Of a stretch of 33,219 nt of DNA, positions 14,190 to 23,500 are shown piece after piece. The notes below the pieces were generated by a model. It saw only the letters and a list, made by a program, of their open reading frames with translations. It was not told the origin of the DNA and ran no database searches. Each line of letters starts with the position of its first letter. Position 1 is the first letter of the stretch. The DNA is taken from positions 1-33,219 of the IMG/VR virus record IMGVR_UViG_3300010158_000204. One strand, written 5' to 3'. The stretch is from a virus. The position numbers and the translations under genes are program-made.

Positions 14190-16430
14190 ATGAAACAGAT
14201 TTATAGTTCAAACGGCGACATAGATAAAATCGTATCGGCTGCTCGAGGGTATGCTAAAGAATGGAACCATGAATATCTCATGGTTGAGCATTTGCTACTC
14301 AGCCTATTACACGAACGCTATTTTAATAGTTTATTAGACGAACTCGGTGTTCAAACAGAATTACTGATCAATGAAGTTGACGCATACTTGCAAAGCATCA
14401 CTGTTTTTGCAAATGAAGAAACACAGGATGATCTTAAGAAAACCGCAAGTCTAGAACGTGTGTTCAACCGTGCTTTTACTCAAGTAATCTTTAGCGGTCG
14501 TAAACAAATAAGTCTAATAGATTTATTTTTAAGTATCACAAATGAGACGCATAGCCAGTCTGCATTCCTATTACAGAAGTATGGCGTCGACAAGGAAACT
14601 GTTGTAAAATCTTGGTCTAAGCAGCGTAAGACTAAATCAAATAAAGGATATGCAGAAAAGATTCTCGAACAATATTGTTCAAATATGATGACTCTTGCTG
14701 GCGAAGGTAAGATTGACCCTGTCATTGGGCGTGAAAAAGAATTACACGAGTTAGTTCAAATTCTAGCAAGGAAAAATAAGAGCAATGTCCTATTGGTTGG
14801 TGACGCTGGCGTTGGTAAGACTGCTGTTGCAGAAGGCCTCGTTTTAAATATTATCGAAGATCGTGTTCCGGAGTTTCTTAAAGACTGGAAAGTCTACAGT
14901 CTTAATATTGGTCAGCTTCTTGCTGGTACAAAGTATCGAGGAGAATTTGAAGAACGACTACAAGAAATTCTCACTGCTGCTCAAGAGATAAAGAATGTTA
15001 TTCTCTTTATTGATGAAGCACATCAGATGAAGGGAGCAGGCGGGGGAAATAATAGTGCAGTTGATCTAGCAAATATGATTAAACCTGCACTTGCTCGTGG
15101 CGAGCTTAAGGTAATTGCCAGCACAACATGGGAAGAATATACACAACATTTCGAAAAAGATCGTGCGCTGATGCGTCGATTTAATAGACTTACGGTCGAC
15201 GAGCCCACTCCTGCTATTGCCATTCAAATTCTCGAGGGTCTGCGTGATAGTTACGAAGGATTCCATGATGTCAAAATTACAGATGAGGCAATCAAAGAAG
15301 CCGTTGATTTAAGTGTACGTTTTCAAAATGATAAGAAGTTGCCGGATAAAGCGATTGATCTCATTGACAGTGCAGCAGCATTGAAACGCAGCACTGATGC
15401 TGAAGATCGAACCATTGATGTAATTCAAATTCAACGCGAACTTAGTCGTATGACTGGCATACCAATGCATCAGTTCGAAGAAGAAAAAAGCACTGCTGAC
15501 ATCTCAACAGTTGAAAACGATATTAAGATGCGTGTATTTGGGCAAGACACTGCTGTTGATCAAATTCTCGATCGTGTTTGGGTTAACCGTGCAGGACTTA
15601 AGAGTAACAATCGTCCAGTTGGTGCCTTCCTGCTGCTTGGTCCAACAGGAACTGGTAAGACAGAACTTTCTAAGACATTAAGCGACAGGCTTGCAATGAA
15701 GTTTATTCGTTTTGATATGAGTGAATACGGCGAGCGACATAGTGTTAGCCGTTTGATTGGTGCACCTCCTGGCTATGTTGGCTACGAGGATGCTAACTTG
15801 GCAGGCGGTCTGCTTATAAGTGAGGTTTCAAAAAATCCTCACGCTGTTATCCTTTTCGATGAAATAGAAAAAGCACATCCCGAAGTAGTTCAGATTCTTC
15901 TACAGATCATGGACGAGGGCTTCGTCACAGGTAGTAATGGCAAGAAAGCAGACTGTCGCCAAGCGATCATTCTACTCACAAGTAATCTTGGTGCTGCTGA
16001 TAGCGAACGCAATAATATCGGGTTTGGATCTCTTATTAAGACAGGCGAAGATGATAAGGCCGTCAAGGAATTTTTCCGTCCTGAATTCAGAAATAGGCTC
16101 GATGCTGTTATTAAGTTTAATAAACTTAGTAAAGAAACCATCAAGAAGGTTGCAGTTAAGTTCATTGCTGAAATGCAGACTCAACTCATTGATCGTGGTA
16201 TCATGATTGAAATAGATGATACTGCATGGGATTATCTTATTAAGAATGGATATGACACTGCAATGGGTGCAAGACCAATGGCGCGACTGATACACGAGAA
16301 AATTAAAGTACCTCTTTCAAAGAAAATACTGTTTGACAAGTTGTTAGATGGTGTTACAATAAGAGTTAGCGCCGTAGACGACGTGGAGATATCAGTTGAA
16401 CGACAAGAATTACTACATACAGGCATTTAA
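14190..16430 (+). CDS. clpA: ClpA-type AAA+ unfoldase
   Basis: The 746-aa Hsp100 protein, close to E. coli ClpA (758 aa), has a helical N-domain (1-145) and two AAA+ modules. D1 has Walker A GDAGVGKT (204-211), pore loop KYRGEFEER (from 248) and DEAH (275-278). D2 has GPTGTGKT (484-491), pore loop GYVGYE (528-533), DEIE (557-560) and a C-terminal GARPM sensor-2. There is no ClpB-type coiled-coil middle domain. The loop S-E-R-N-N-I-G-F (605-612) sits where ClpA has its I-G-L/F tripeptide that docks into ClpP, so the protein should be able to pair with host ClpP. No phage ClpP or ClpS is seen. Likely roles are redirecting host proteolysis or unfolding during takeover. No Shine-Dalgarno precedes the ATG. 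Confidence 0.9.
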   Translation: MKQIYSSNGDIDKIVSAARGYAKEWNHEYLMVEHLLLSLLHERYFNSLLDELGVQTELLINEVDAYLQSITVFANEETQDDLKKTASLERVFNRAFTQVIFSGRKQISLIDLFLSITNETHSQSAFLLQKYGVDKETVVKSWSKQRKTKSNKGYAEKILEQYCSNMMTLAGEGKIDPVIGREKELHELVQILARKNKSNVLLVGDAGVGKTAVAEGLVLNIIEDRVPEFLKDWKVYSLNIGQLLAGTKYRGEFEERLQEILTAAQEIKNVILFIDEAHQMKGAGGGNNSAVDLANMIKPALARGELKVIASTTWEEYTQHFEKDRALMRRFNRLTVDEPTPAIAIQILEGLRDSYEGFHDVKITDEAIKEAVDLSVRFQNDKKLPDKAIDLIDSAAALKRSTDAEDRTIDVIQIQRELSRMTGIPMHQFEEEKSTADISTVENDIKMRVFGQDTAVDQILDRVWVNRAGLKSNNRPVGAFLLLGPTGTGKTELSKTLSDRLAMKFIRFDMSEYGERHSVSRLIGAPPGYVGYEDANLAGGLLISEVSKNPHAVILFDEIEKAHPEVVQILLQIMDEGFVTGSNGKKADCRQAIILLTSNLGAADSERNNIGFGSLIKTGEDDKAVKEFFRPEFRNRLDAVIKFNKLSKETIKKVAVKFIAEMQTQLIDRGIMIEIDDTAWDYLIKNGYDTAMGARPMARLIHEKIKVPLSKKILFDKLLDGVTIRVSAVDDVEISVERQELLHTGI

Positions 16431-17088
16431 GAGTTTGCTAAAACCGTATCAATTTACAAAAGTTGATAAGGTTTGGTATAAGCCAAAATTTGAATGGCGA
16501 ATTGAATTTAATTTTAGTCGACAAGATAGCATTGGAAGGCATAGTATTGACAATCGCTGGCAAACTCTTTTACGGGAATGCGAACTTAATCTTTGGGAAT
16601 TCCGTCGTCGTCGAGAAGCTTGGTGTAATATCTATACTAGCGAGATAGATCTGCTGGAGCATCTGTTGACCAATGAGAAATACAGAACTGCGATTGTCAG
16701 TGTTGAATACACTAATGAACAGTATATGAATGAATTAGATAATCAGATCAATTTAGATTCTATTACTGATATTAAATTTGTTAAGCATGTTCCTGAGTAT
16801 CGATACCAAGTATTTCTTGGAGGATTTGAATGGGGCAATGATTCTGTTAAACGACCATTAACAGAATACCTTGTCACAAATAGAGATGAATTTCTGTTTA
16901 AAGGTTACTATCAAGAAATTATTCATCGTTGTAAAAACAATAATCTAGTAGATAACTTTGGACGTTATTCTGGAGTATATGATGGGTTTAACTTCTATGC
17001 TAAAAGCACAGATGATATATTGATGTTGCATATGATCGCACCAAGTAAGATTAAAAAAATCGTAAAACTTATGGAGAGAGTAAAGTGA
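16396..17088 (+). CDS. Conserved hypothetical protein with TTG start
   Basis: The 230-aa product begins at TTG 16396, inside clpA (35-base overlap), with GGAG seven bases upstream. That ribosome site decides the start, because no in-frame ATG occurs for about 110 codons. The protein is rich in aromatic and charged residues (VDKVWYKPKFEWRIEFNFSR; GGFEWGN) and ends in an all-helical Lys/Met-rich segment. No membrane segment or catalytic motif is clear. I do not recognise its function. It overlaps the next gene in a GTGA arrangement, so the three genes from clpA on are probably coupled. Confidence 0.6.
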   Translation: MNDKNYYIQAFKSLLKPYQFTKVDKVWYKPKFEWRIEFNFSRQDSIGRHSIDNRWQTLLRECELNLWEFRRRREAWCNIYTSEIDLLEHLLTNEKYRTAIVSVEYTNEQYMNELDNQINLDSITDIKFVKHVPEYRYQVFLGGFEWGNDSVKRPLTEYLVTNRDEFLFKGYYQEIIHRCKNNNLVDNFGRYSGVYDGFNFYAKSTDDILMLHMIAPSKIKKIVKLMERVK

Positions 17089-17426
17089 AACTAACACTAG
17101 CACAAGCATTGATCGAACGTGGTATTCTTGCTAATAACAGCAGGATTTGGGCTACTTGTCCCATTATTGCAATGGGAAATGCTCCAGCAGAAGCATATAT
17201 TCCATTAACAGTTGATCGTATCGTCTGTGAGGAAGGAACTATTAAGTTCCGTGCAGTTCATTCATCCGGTCGTCGATATAGCATCCCCTGCGAGGAAGTC
17301 AATAAGATTGATGGAATGGCTCCAGAACGACTAGCAGCAGCATATGATATTCGTCCAGATGGACTCAAGAGAGCACCTGGAAAAAAGCGTGGCAGGAAGA
17401 GCAGAGAGGATCTTGCAAACGCATAA
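17085..17426 (+). CDS. Small basic-tailed protein, unknown
   Basis: The 113-aa protein starts at GTG 17085 in a 4-base overlap (GTGA) with the previous stop, with GGAGAG at 17074-17079. The N-terminal 80 residues look like a compact alpha/beta domain. The C-terminus is a basic tail (KRAPGKKRGRKSREDL) of AT-hook-like composition (RGRK), suggesting nucleic-acid binding, although there is no other support. A late-type element lies at its end. Confidence 0.6.
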   Translation: MKLTLAQALIERGILANNSRIWATCPIIAMGNAPAEAYIPLTVDRIVCEEGTIKFRAVHSSGRRYSIPCEEVNKIDGMAPERLAAAYDIRPDGLKRAPGKKRGRKSREDLANA

Positions 17427-17429
17427 ATA
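17422..17429 (+). promoter_or_regulatory. Late-type element CATAAATA
   Basis: CATAAATA fits NATAAATA. It lies at the stop codon of the previous gene and 16 bases before the ATG at 17445, with GAGGAG between. The geometry is almost the same as at 1556-1578 (15 bases), which supports it as a functional late promoter with a very short leader. Confidence 0.45.
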
Positions 17430-17444
17430 ATAGAGGAGCTAAAA

Positions 17445-17609
17445 ATGGCTAAACTCAATGAAGACATTATCGAAATCAAAGTCAGTGAACTTGTAAAAGA
17501 TGACGCACCGACCGCTGTGATTTTAGATGCAGATCTACTTACACAGTTGTTAGAAGTTATTGAACAATTAGTTGGCGAAAAAAGACTTGTGGAAATTAAC
17601 ATAAAATGA
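17445..17609 (+). CDS. 54-aa acidic protein, unknown
   Basis: This short gene has an excellent ribosome site (GAGGAG, six-base spacing) and fills the gap between two clear genes. The product runs MAKLNEDIIEIKVSELVKDD, then APTAVILDADLLTQLLEVIE, then a short tail ending in EINIK. It looks like a strand followed by an amphipathic helix. Its TGA overlaps the next ATG (ATGA), so the pair are coupled. Small proteins of this kind occur in T4-like phages without known function. The good start, tight packing and absence of internal stops make it likely to be real. Confidence 0.65.
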   Translation: MAKLNEDIIEIKVSELVKDDAPTAVILDADLLTQLLEVIEQLVGEKRLVEINIK

Positions 17610-17974
17610 GCATTGTCCCAACTGTAGTAATCAGTAATACCGCACACGGTGCCGCAAATGGTGCTTATAATGGCACAGATCTAAATTGGTATAGTACCCA
17701 ATATAAGGCTGATGGTTATTACGGATATACAGACGGACTACAAACAGTCAGTTATAAACTAACTGGATTTGTTGGGGTTATCGGTATGCAAGCAAGTCTA
17801 GCCACTACTCCAACTGCAACAGATTGGTTTGATATTACAGAAAGCCAAATTGGCAACGGAGTTACACCAACATCTATTTCAACTTATGCTAATTTCAGTG
17901 GAAATTTTGTTTGGGTAAGAGTTGCTATTACCAATTTCACAGCAGGCACAATCAATCGTGTGCTATATAATTAA
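17606..17974 (+). CDS. Small beta-rich protein, probably virion-associated
   Basis: The 122-aa protein is poor in charged residues and rich in Thr, Gly, Asn, Tyr and Phe. Alternating hydrophobic patterns (VSYKLTGFVGVIGMQASL; GNFVWVRVAI) suggest a beta-sandwich of the type found in phage decoration or fibre-attachment proteins. It has no signal peptide or membrane segment. It starts in a 4-base overlap with the 54-aa gene and precedes a glycosyltransferase. A structural role is inferred from composition alone. Confidence 0.55.
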   Translation: MSIVPTVVISNTAHGAANGAYNGTDLNWYSTQYKADGYYGYTDGLQTVSYKLTGFVGVIGMQASLATTPTATDWFDITESQIGNGVTPTSISTYANFSGNFVWVRVAITNFTAGTINRVLYN

Positions 17975-18000
17975 AATCAACTAGCAAAGAGATTCAATTA

Positions 18001-18861
18001 ATGTCAGAACAATCAAACGAAAACACAACAAACGATCACGGACTACCCCCAGAAGTCTTAGCATATCTAAGAACAACACACGTTCATTTCTGCTTGCCAA
18101 TGTACAATGGCGTTTGCAATGAAGCAACATTCATCAGTATGATTAAGTTCAGTATCATTGCTGCTAAGTTAGGTGTTAACTACAGCATCGATACTATGGT
18201 CAATGAATCACTGATTACTCGTGGGCGAAATAACTTGGTTGCTAAATTCTTATTCAATCAAGCAGCAACACATTTAATGTTTATCGACGTTGATCTTGGA
18301 TTTGATGCTGAGTCAATCTTGCGATTGCTGTGTGCAAATCAAGATGTAGTTGGCGGGGTATATCCAATGAAACGTATACCCATTAGATATGTTATTAATA
18401 CTGTACCGAATCCTGTAGTATTAGGTGATTTAGTTGAAGTATCAACATTGGGCACAGGCTTTATGTTGGTTAAAAGAGATGTGATTTTAAAGATGATTGC
18501 TGCTCATCCTGAACTAAAATATCGCGATAACATCGGCATCGGTGCTCAGTATGAGCCGTTGATGTATGGATTGTTTGACACAATGATCGATCCCGATGGC
18601 AACTACCTATCAGAAGATTGGACATTCTGCTATCTATGGCGCTTGATGGGCGGTAAGGTATTTGCTGATACTGGTATTAAGTTAGATCATACTGGATATC
18701 ACAAGTATGCTGGCGATCTCGAAGAACTTAAGAAAGTACTAACTAATCAAATTGGCAATGGTGTTGGCGTTGGTGCAGATAATAATGTTCCAAAGATTGA
18801 ACTTAATCTAACCGACACAAGTGCTATGGAGATTGTAAGTAAAGAAAAGGAAGGGTCATGA
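18001..18861 (+). CDS. Glycosyltransferase, GT-A-like
   Basis: The 286-aa protein has a Rossmann-like start (VHFCLPMYNGV), an NESLITRGRNNLV segment, and then a strand ending in FIDVDLGF. That last segment holds the D-x-D that binds metal and sugar nucleotide in GT-A enzymes. Further on come GTGFMLVKRDV, the acidic SEDWTFC (probable catalytic-base region) and a DHTGYHKY histidine motif. This order fits family 2-like or related phage and giant-virus glycosyltransferases. Acceptor and sugar cannot be told; phage virion proteins, DNA or host glycan are options. It overlaps the next gene by 4 bases (ATGA), so that protein may share its pathway. Confidence 0.75.
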   Translation: MSEQSNENTTNDHGLPPEVLAYLRTTHVHFCLPMYNGVCNEATFISMIKFSIIAAKLGVNYSIDTMVNESLITRGRNNLVAKFLFNQAATHLMFIDVDLGFDAESILRLLCANQDVVGGVYPMKRIPIRYVINTVPNPVVLGDLVEVSTLGTGFMLVKRDVILKMIAAHPELKYRDNIGIGAQYEPLMYGLFDTMIDPDGNYLSEDWTFCYLWRLMGGKVFADTGIKLDHTGYHKYAGDLEELKKVLTNQIGNGVGVGADNNVPKIELNLTDTSAMEIVSKEKEGS

Positions 18862-19325
18862 TTGAGTCAGTTGCTTTTACAGTATCTCTATCTGGTATTT
18901 GGTGGAGAGATCCACCTTTGGTTAACATTTATCTCAATGATGAAATGATTGAAGCAAATGTTTCTGTAGATGCAAGAGATGATTTAGATGAACCTAAGGT
19001 CATTAGTTTTACAAGAGATCTTGAAGAAGGTGAGCAAACTCTTAAGATAGAGTATCTTAATAAGAGAGACGATGATACTAAGGTTGACGATAGAGGCAAC
19101 ATCATCAAAGATCAAGTATTACTGATCAAAGATGTTAGCATCGACGAAATTAATCTAGGTAATATACTAAGAAAAACGTCAGTATTTTATCCGCGACCCG
19201 ATCGTGTTGCAGCATTGGATTGGTTAGAACCAGAAATTAAAGGAATGTGTTCAACTGGACACAATGGAATTTGGGAGATGAAGTTTAGTCTTCCAACTTA
19301 CTTGTGGTTATTAGAAAATCTGTAA
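18858..19325 (+). CDS. Beta-sandwich phage protein, possible carbohydrate-binding module
   Basis: The 155-aa protein starts in a 4-base overlap with the glycosyltransferase. The first ~100 residues show a jelly-roll-like pattern (SGIWWRDPPLVNIYLND, EEGEQTLKIEYLNK, LLIKDVSIDEINLGNIL). The end, TGHNGIWEMKFSLPTYLWLL, contains the N-G-x-W-x-x-x-F-x-x-P motif I know from a widespread phage family of unknown role. The fold resembles CBM-type modules. The gene at 24118 appears to encode a shorter relative (shared D-V-S-I-x-x-x-x-x-x-N-I pattern). Sugar binding is inferred from the fold and from the adjacent glycosyltransferase. Confidence 0.6.
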   Translation: MIESVAFTVSLSGIWWRDPPLVNIYLNDEMIEANVSVDARDDLDEPKVISFTRDLEEGEQTLKIEYLNKRDDDTKVDDRGNIIKDQVLLIKDVSIDEINLGNILRKTSVFYPRPDRVAALDWLEPEIKGMCSTGHNGIWEMKFSLPTYLWLLENL

Positions 19326-19328
19326 TCT

Positions 19329-19336
19329 CATAAATA
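19329..19336 (+). promoter_or_regulatory. Late-type element CATAAATA, 7 bases before ATG
   Basis: CATAAATA ends exactly seven bases before ATG 19344, which has no Shine-Dalgarno. The 17-base block ATAAATATTAGACTATG matches the block at 10825-10841 at 15 of 17 positions. Initiation would produce a leaderless or nearly leaderless mRNA for the ligase-like gene. Confidence 0.45.
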
Positions 19337-19343
19337 TTAGACT

Positions 19344-20480
19344 ATGAGAGCAACTGAGTTTTTAACAGAAGAATATGACCCCACTAAGGCTAGAGTACCT
19401 CATCCCGAAGATCGTGTATTCGATGAAGGATCTGCTGGTGCTCTAAAAGGCATTGCAACACTACAACAAATGGCAACTAATCCAGAAACTATTAGTGTTA
19501 AGCCTGATGGCAAGCCTGCTATAGTATGGGGCAGAGACGAACGTGGTTTTACTATGTGTGACAAGCATATGTTTGCCAAAGGTATATTGCCACGTAGTCC
19601 TCAAGAAATTGCAGAGATTTATTCGCAGCGCAAAGGCGGTGGCAGAGAAGAACTTGCTGATATGATAGCACAACTTTGGCCACAGTTTGAAGCAAGTTTG
19701 CCAAATGGCTTTAAAGGTTATCTATTTGGTGATTTGATGTATAGTCAAACTCCACCTGTAGAAAACAATAACTTTGTGTTTAAGCCAAATACTGTTGTTT
19801 ATACTGTTCCTGTTACAAGCGAACTTGGACAGAGAATGGCAAAAAGTAACTCGGGTATCGTTGCTCATACATTCTTTAATACAGCACCTTCCCCGGGACC
19901 AGACGGAAAGATTGTTGCTCCTCCAGGCAGACATATATCAACACCACGCGGTGTGAATCCCAATGGACCATTATTAGTAATAACCGATCAATTTACCACT
20001 CCGCCTAGAGTTAAAATTCCGCCTGAATTAGCATCAATGACTAACTTTATTAAAAGTAATGCAGCAGTTATGGATAAAGTAGTCGATCCAAATGCATTAA
20101 CAGCATTGAAAATTAAAGATCTACCGCAGTTGTTAACCAAATATACTAACAATAGAGTTCGCCAGCGTAATTTTGATGGATTTGGCAGTGACTTTCTACA
20201 GTGGTTGGATGGCGAAGGCAGAGTTAGTGATGGTAAGAAAAAAAATATTGCTACACATTTGCAAGCAAACGCTTCTGGATTCAAAGTCATGTGCCAAACA
20301 TTTATTGGTATTATGAGAGTTAAAGATATAGTTGTTAACGTATTAGATTCGCACCCTGCGCAGATGCAGGCGCATATCAATGGTCAAGCAGGTCAGGAAG
20401 GATACATGGTACATGGAAAAGAAAATCCCACTAAGATTGTGGACCGTGCTAAATTTTCTGCTGCTAACTTCGAACACTAA
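19344..20480 (+). CDS. Putative ligase/nucleotidyltransferase-fold protein with head-targeting-like leader
   Basis: The 378-aa protein carries motifs arranged like those of covalent nucleotidyltransferases (DNA/RNA ligases, capping enzymes): SVKPDGKPAIVWG with K53-x-D-G (motif I), GYLFGDLMYS at 125-134 (motif III-like), EGYMVHG from 352 (motif IV, E-G-x-x-V) and TKIVDRAKFS from 363 (motif V lysines). In such enzymes the motif I lysine is adenylated by ATP. It resembles large uncharacterised phage families such as DUF6267, so activity is unproven. The N-terminus MRATEFLTEE is like T4 internal-protein leaders (MKTYQEFIAE), with L-T-E as a possible prohead-protease site. No Shine-Dalgarno precedes the start. 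It is followed by the 1109-aa multidomain gene. Confidence 0.55.
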   Translation: MRATEFLTEEYDPTKARVPHPEDRVFDEGSAGALKGIATLQQMATNPETISVKPDGKPAIVWGRDERGFTMCDKHMFAKGILPRSPQEIAEIYSQRKGGGREELADMIAQLWPQFEASLPNGFKGYLFGDLMYSQTPPVENNNFVFKPNTVVYTVPVTSELGQRMAKSNSGIVAHTFFNTAPSPGPDGKIVAPPGRHISTPRGVNPNGPLLVITDQFTTPPRVKIPPELASMTNFIKSNAAVMDKVVDPNALTALKIKDLPQLLTKYTNNRVRQRNFDGFGSDFLQWLDGEGRVSDGKKKNIATHLQANASGFKVMCQTFIGIMRVKDIVVNVLDSHPAQMQAHINGQAGQEGYMVHGKENPTKIVDRAKFSAANFEH

Positions 20481-20481
20481 T

Positions 20482-20489
20482 AATAAATA
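20482..20489 (+). promoter_or_regulatory. Late-type element AATAAATA
   Basis: AATAAATA lies in the 30-base gap after the ligase-like gene, 21 bases before ATG 20511. It is followed by TTTTATTAATCGAG. It shares the ATAAATATT core with the elements at 10825 and 19330. No clear Shine-Dalgarno follows; GAG at 20501 is the best candidate. Confidence 0.4.
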
Positions 20490-20510
20490 TTTTATTAATC
20501 GAGCCAAATA

Positions 20511-23500
20511 ATGCGTTTAGATGAACTAGATAACGAACCAGTTAAAAAAGTTGTGTTTACTTTTGGTCGATTAAATCCTCCACACTATGGCCATATGGCT
20601 TTGATTCAAACACTTCAAAAAGTTGCCAAAGAGCAGGGTGCAGATTGGTATTTGTTTGTCAGTAGTAAAACAGGTGATGAAAAGAATCCACTAACTTACG
20701 AACAGAAAGTATGGTGGATCAAGGCTTTATTTCCAGAAGTTTCAGGTCACCTAGTAGAAGATTCCAGTATCAAAACTCCATTGGTTGCTGCAACTTGGTT
20801 GTATAAACAAGGATATCGTGCTGCTACTTTTGTTGCAGGTGAAGATGATATGGAATCATATTCACAAATGATTAAAAGTGGAAATGCACACGGTCAAAAG
20901 AATACAGATGCTGTTAAAATGGGTAAGGGATTTATTTTCAATCCTTTAGAATTTGCAATAAGTCCACGTTTAGCCAGTGCTACAAATTCTCGTAAGAGTG
21001 TCACTGACGGCGATCCAGAAACATTCACTCGTAATGTGCTAGGACCAAAAGCGGGGGATGCAAGACTTGCATCTCTTGTTCAAAATCAACTATATCCAAC
21101 ATTGCGTAAGTCCATGGGATTAGGAGAAAGTGTCAGTGAAAGTACAGAACTTAACAAACATACTCCTAATGTAAGAGATCTTGCTAAGAAGTATACAACC
21201 GATCCTGCTACTATACATCATCAGATCAACAGAGGTGTTAAGGTAGAGTTCGAACATACTAAGGATATCGAAACTGCCACTGAGATAGCAATGGATCATC
21301 TAGGTGAGAGATTAGACTACTATGATCTATTAGACAAATTAGAGAAGATGCCGATTAAAAAAATTGGTGAGAATTTTTCTGATGGTAAAGGACCGGGTCG
21401 TCCTGGTGATAGCCAAAGACATGGTATCCCAAAGAAAGCCACAATGCCAGAGTTAGAAAAGGCAAGCCACGCTAAAGGTCGTAAAGGACAATTGGCACGT
21501 TGGCAACTCAACATGCGCAGAGGCAAGAAGAAAGCAAATGAAGATGGGTTCGCTGTTGGGGGTGGACCTGGTGGTAACGCAGATGGCAGTAATCTATTAG
21601 ACAGACAAGTTGCTATTATGCCATGGGATGTTGAAACGCCAGTAACAGAAGTTGCCGATCAGCCATATCGTTTCATCAGTCCAGTAAGTACTGCAACTGC
21701 TCAGAAGTCAATGTTTCAAACTGATAGTGGCACAAAGATGCAGGTCAACATTATCGTCGATCAAGCCAATGGTGTTGCTGATGTTGGATTTTATGACTCA
21801 ACGGATAAAGACAATCCTACGATTGCTATGACTGGCAAGGGCGATGCCTTCCGTATCTTTGCTACAGTGGGTGCTATTGTAAAGCAGTTTGTTGCTAAAC
21901 GTAAGCCACCATTCTTAAGTTTTGCTGGCAAGACTTCAGACCCTGGTCGTATTAAGTTATATGATATGATTGCCAAGAATATTGGACGCTATCTGCCAGA
22001 GTATAAGTTGATTGATTCTGGCTTTGTCAATGGGGACAAAGGGTATACATTCAAGAGAGTAGCAGAGGAAAGTGTCACCGAAGCGCCAAAGATGAGACCA
22101 TTTCAAATTGTCGGCGGATATGGATTTGAAACACAAATCCATAAATTTGAAGCACCTTCTCAAGCAGATGCAGAAAGATATGCAGAGAAATGGGCTGTTC
22201 AAAATGTTGATTTAATTCCCGGTAAAGCAAAGCGTTATTTTGTAAGACCTATTACTAAATTTGTTCAGCAACCATCATATTGGACTACATTAGGTGACAG
22301 CATTGAAGAAGAAAAGAAACCTAAGAAGCCAAAGACTATCATTGACGGTGCGTTAAAGACATTGATTGCCAAAGGTCGCAGCGAAGATGAAGCCATTGCT
22401 GATCTTAAGAAAGAAATTGATGGTAAGTTTTACGATCTAACTGAGACAAGAGAAGGTGCTTTAAGTTGGCTTAAGAGTTATTTGCCATCGTGGCCAGAGT
22501 ATGTACTGCGTGATTGGCTTTACAGGGGGCTAACCAAACACGATCCAGGTGAGAATCCTAAGGAAGTAGTTGATAGAAGCCTTGCCGGCGAAGGCATGTC
22601 AGCACAAACACAATGGAAACTTATTCCCAATTTTGAATTTAAGATAGAAAAACTACATCCTGATACTCAGCGTCGCATTAACATTAGAGCAGGCGGCAGT
22701 GCTAATCCAATGAAGGTTCCCAAGGATGCTGAACGCCATGCTACACAGGCAGCACTTGCTCAACAGCAAGGCGGTGTTCGCAAAGAGCCAGTAATTGGTA
22801 AGATGACTCCTCAGGGTTTTGAATTGATCGAAGGTTGGCATCGTACCATACAGCATTTTAAAATGTATCCCAATGGTTATACTGGGCCTGCGTATGTAGC
22901 AATGAATGCCCAAACAACAGAAGATTTAGGGGAAGCAACTGATTACAGCAGAGGTGAAGAATTAGAAGGCATTGACATCATGGGTGCGCCAGTCTTCATC
23001 TCACATCATGCTATTGAACGTCTAGATAGAAAAGGCGAGCGCAGTGTTGATGTTGAAGAAATTTATGAAATCATCGAAAAAGCAGTAAGACAAAATGGCA
23101 AAGATATTGCTAAACTACATAACACAGATTTTATACTCAAAGGCGAGAATGGTCCTCCAAGAGAACCAAAAAATGGCTTAGGTCTTGCAATAGCAAAGAT
23201 TGAAGACTCTGCAGGAAATCCAGTATATCTTATTAAGACTGTACATCCAAGATTACTTGTTGATAAATCAAAACCTGGATTTAGAGTTCAGGGATTAAAA
23301 CGACGTTATTCAATGTATGAAGAAGTTGAAGATAATCACAAGCCTCGTGTCTATTTAGATATGGATGGTGTGCTTGCTGACTTCTTTGGTGAATGGTCAA
23401 AGTTGGCCGGCGTTGAACATTATAAAGATATAGTTAATGCTGAAGAAAAATTACAATTAGTACGAGATCATCCTACATTTTGGATTGATCTTCCCATGTT

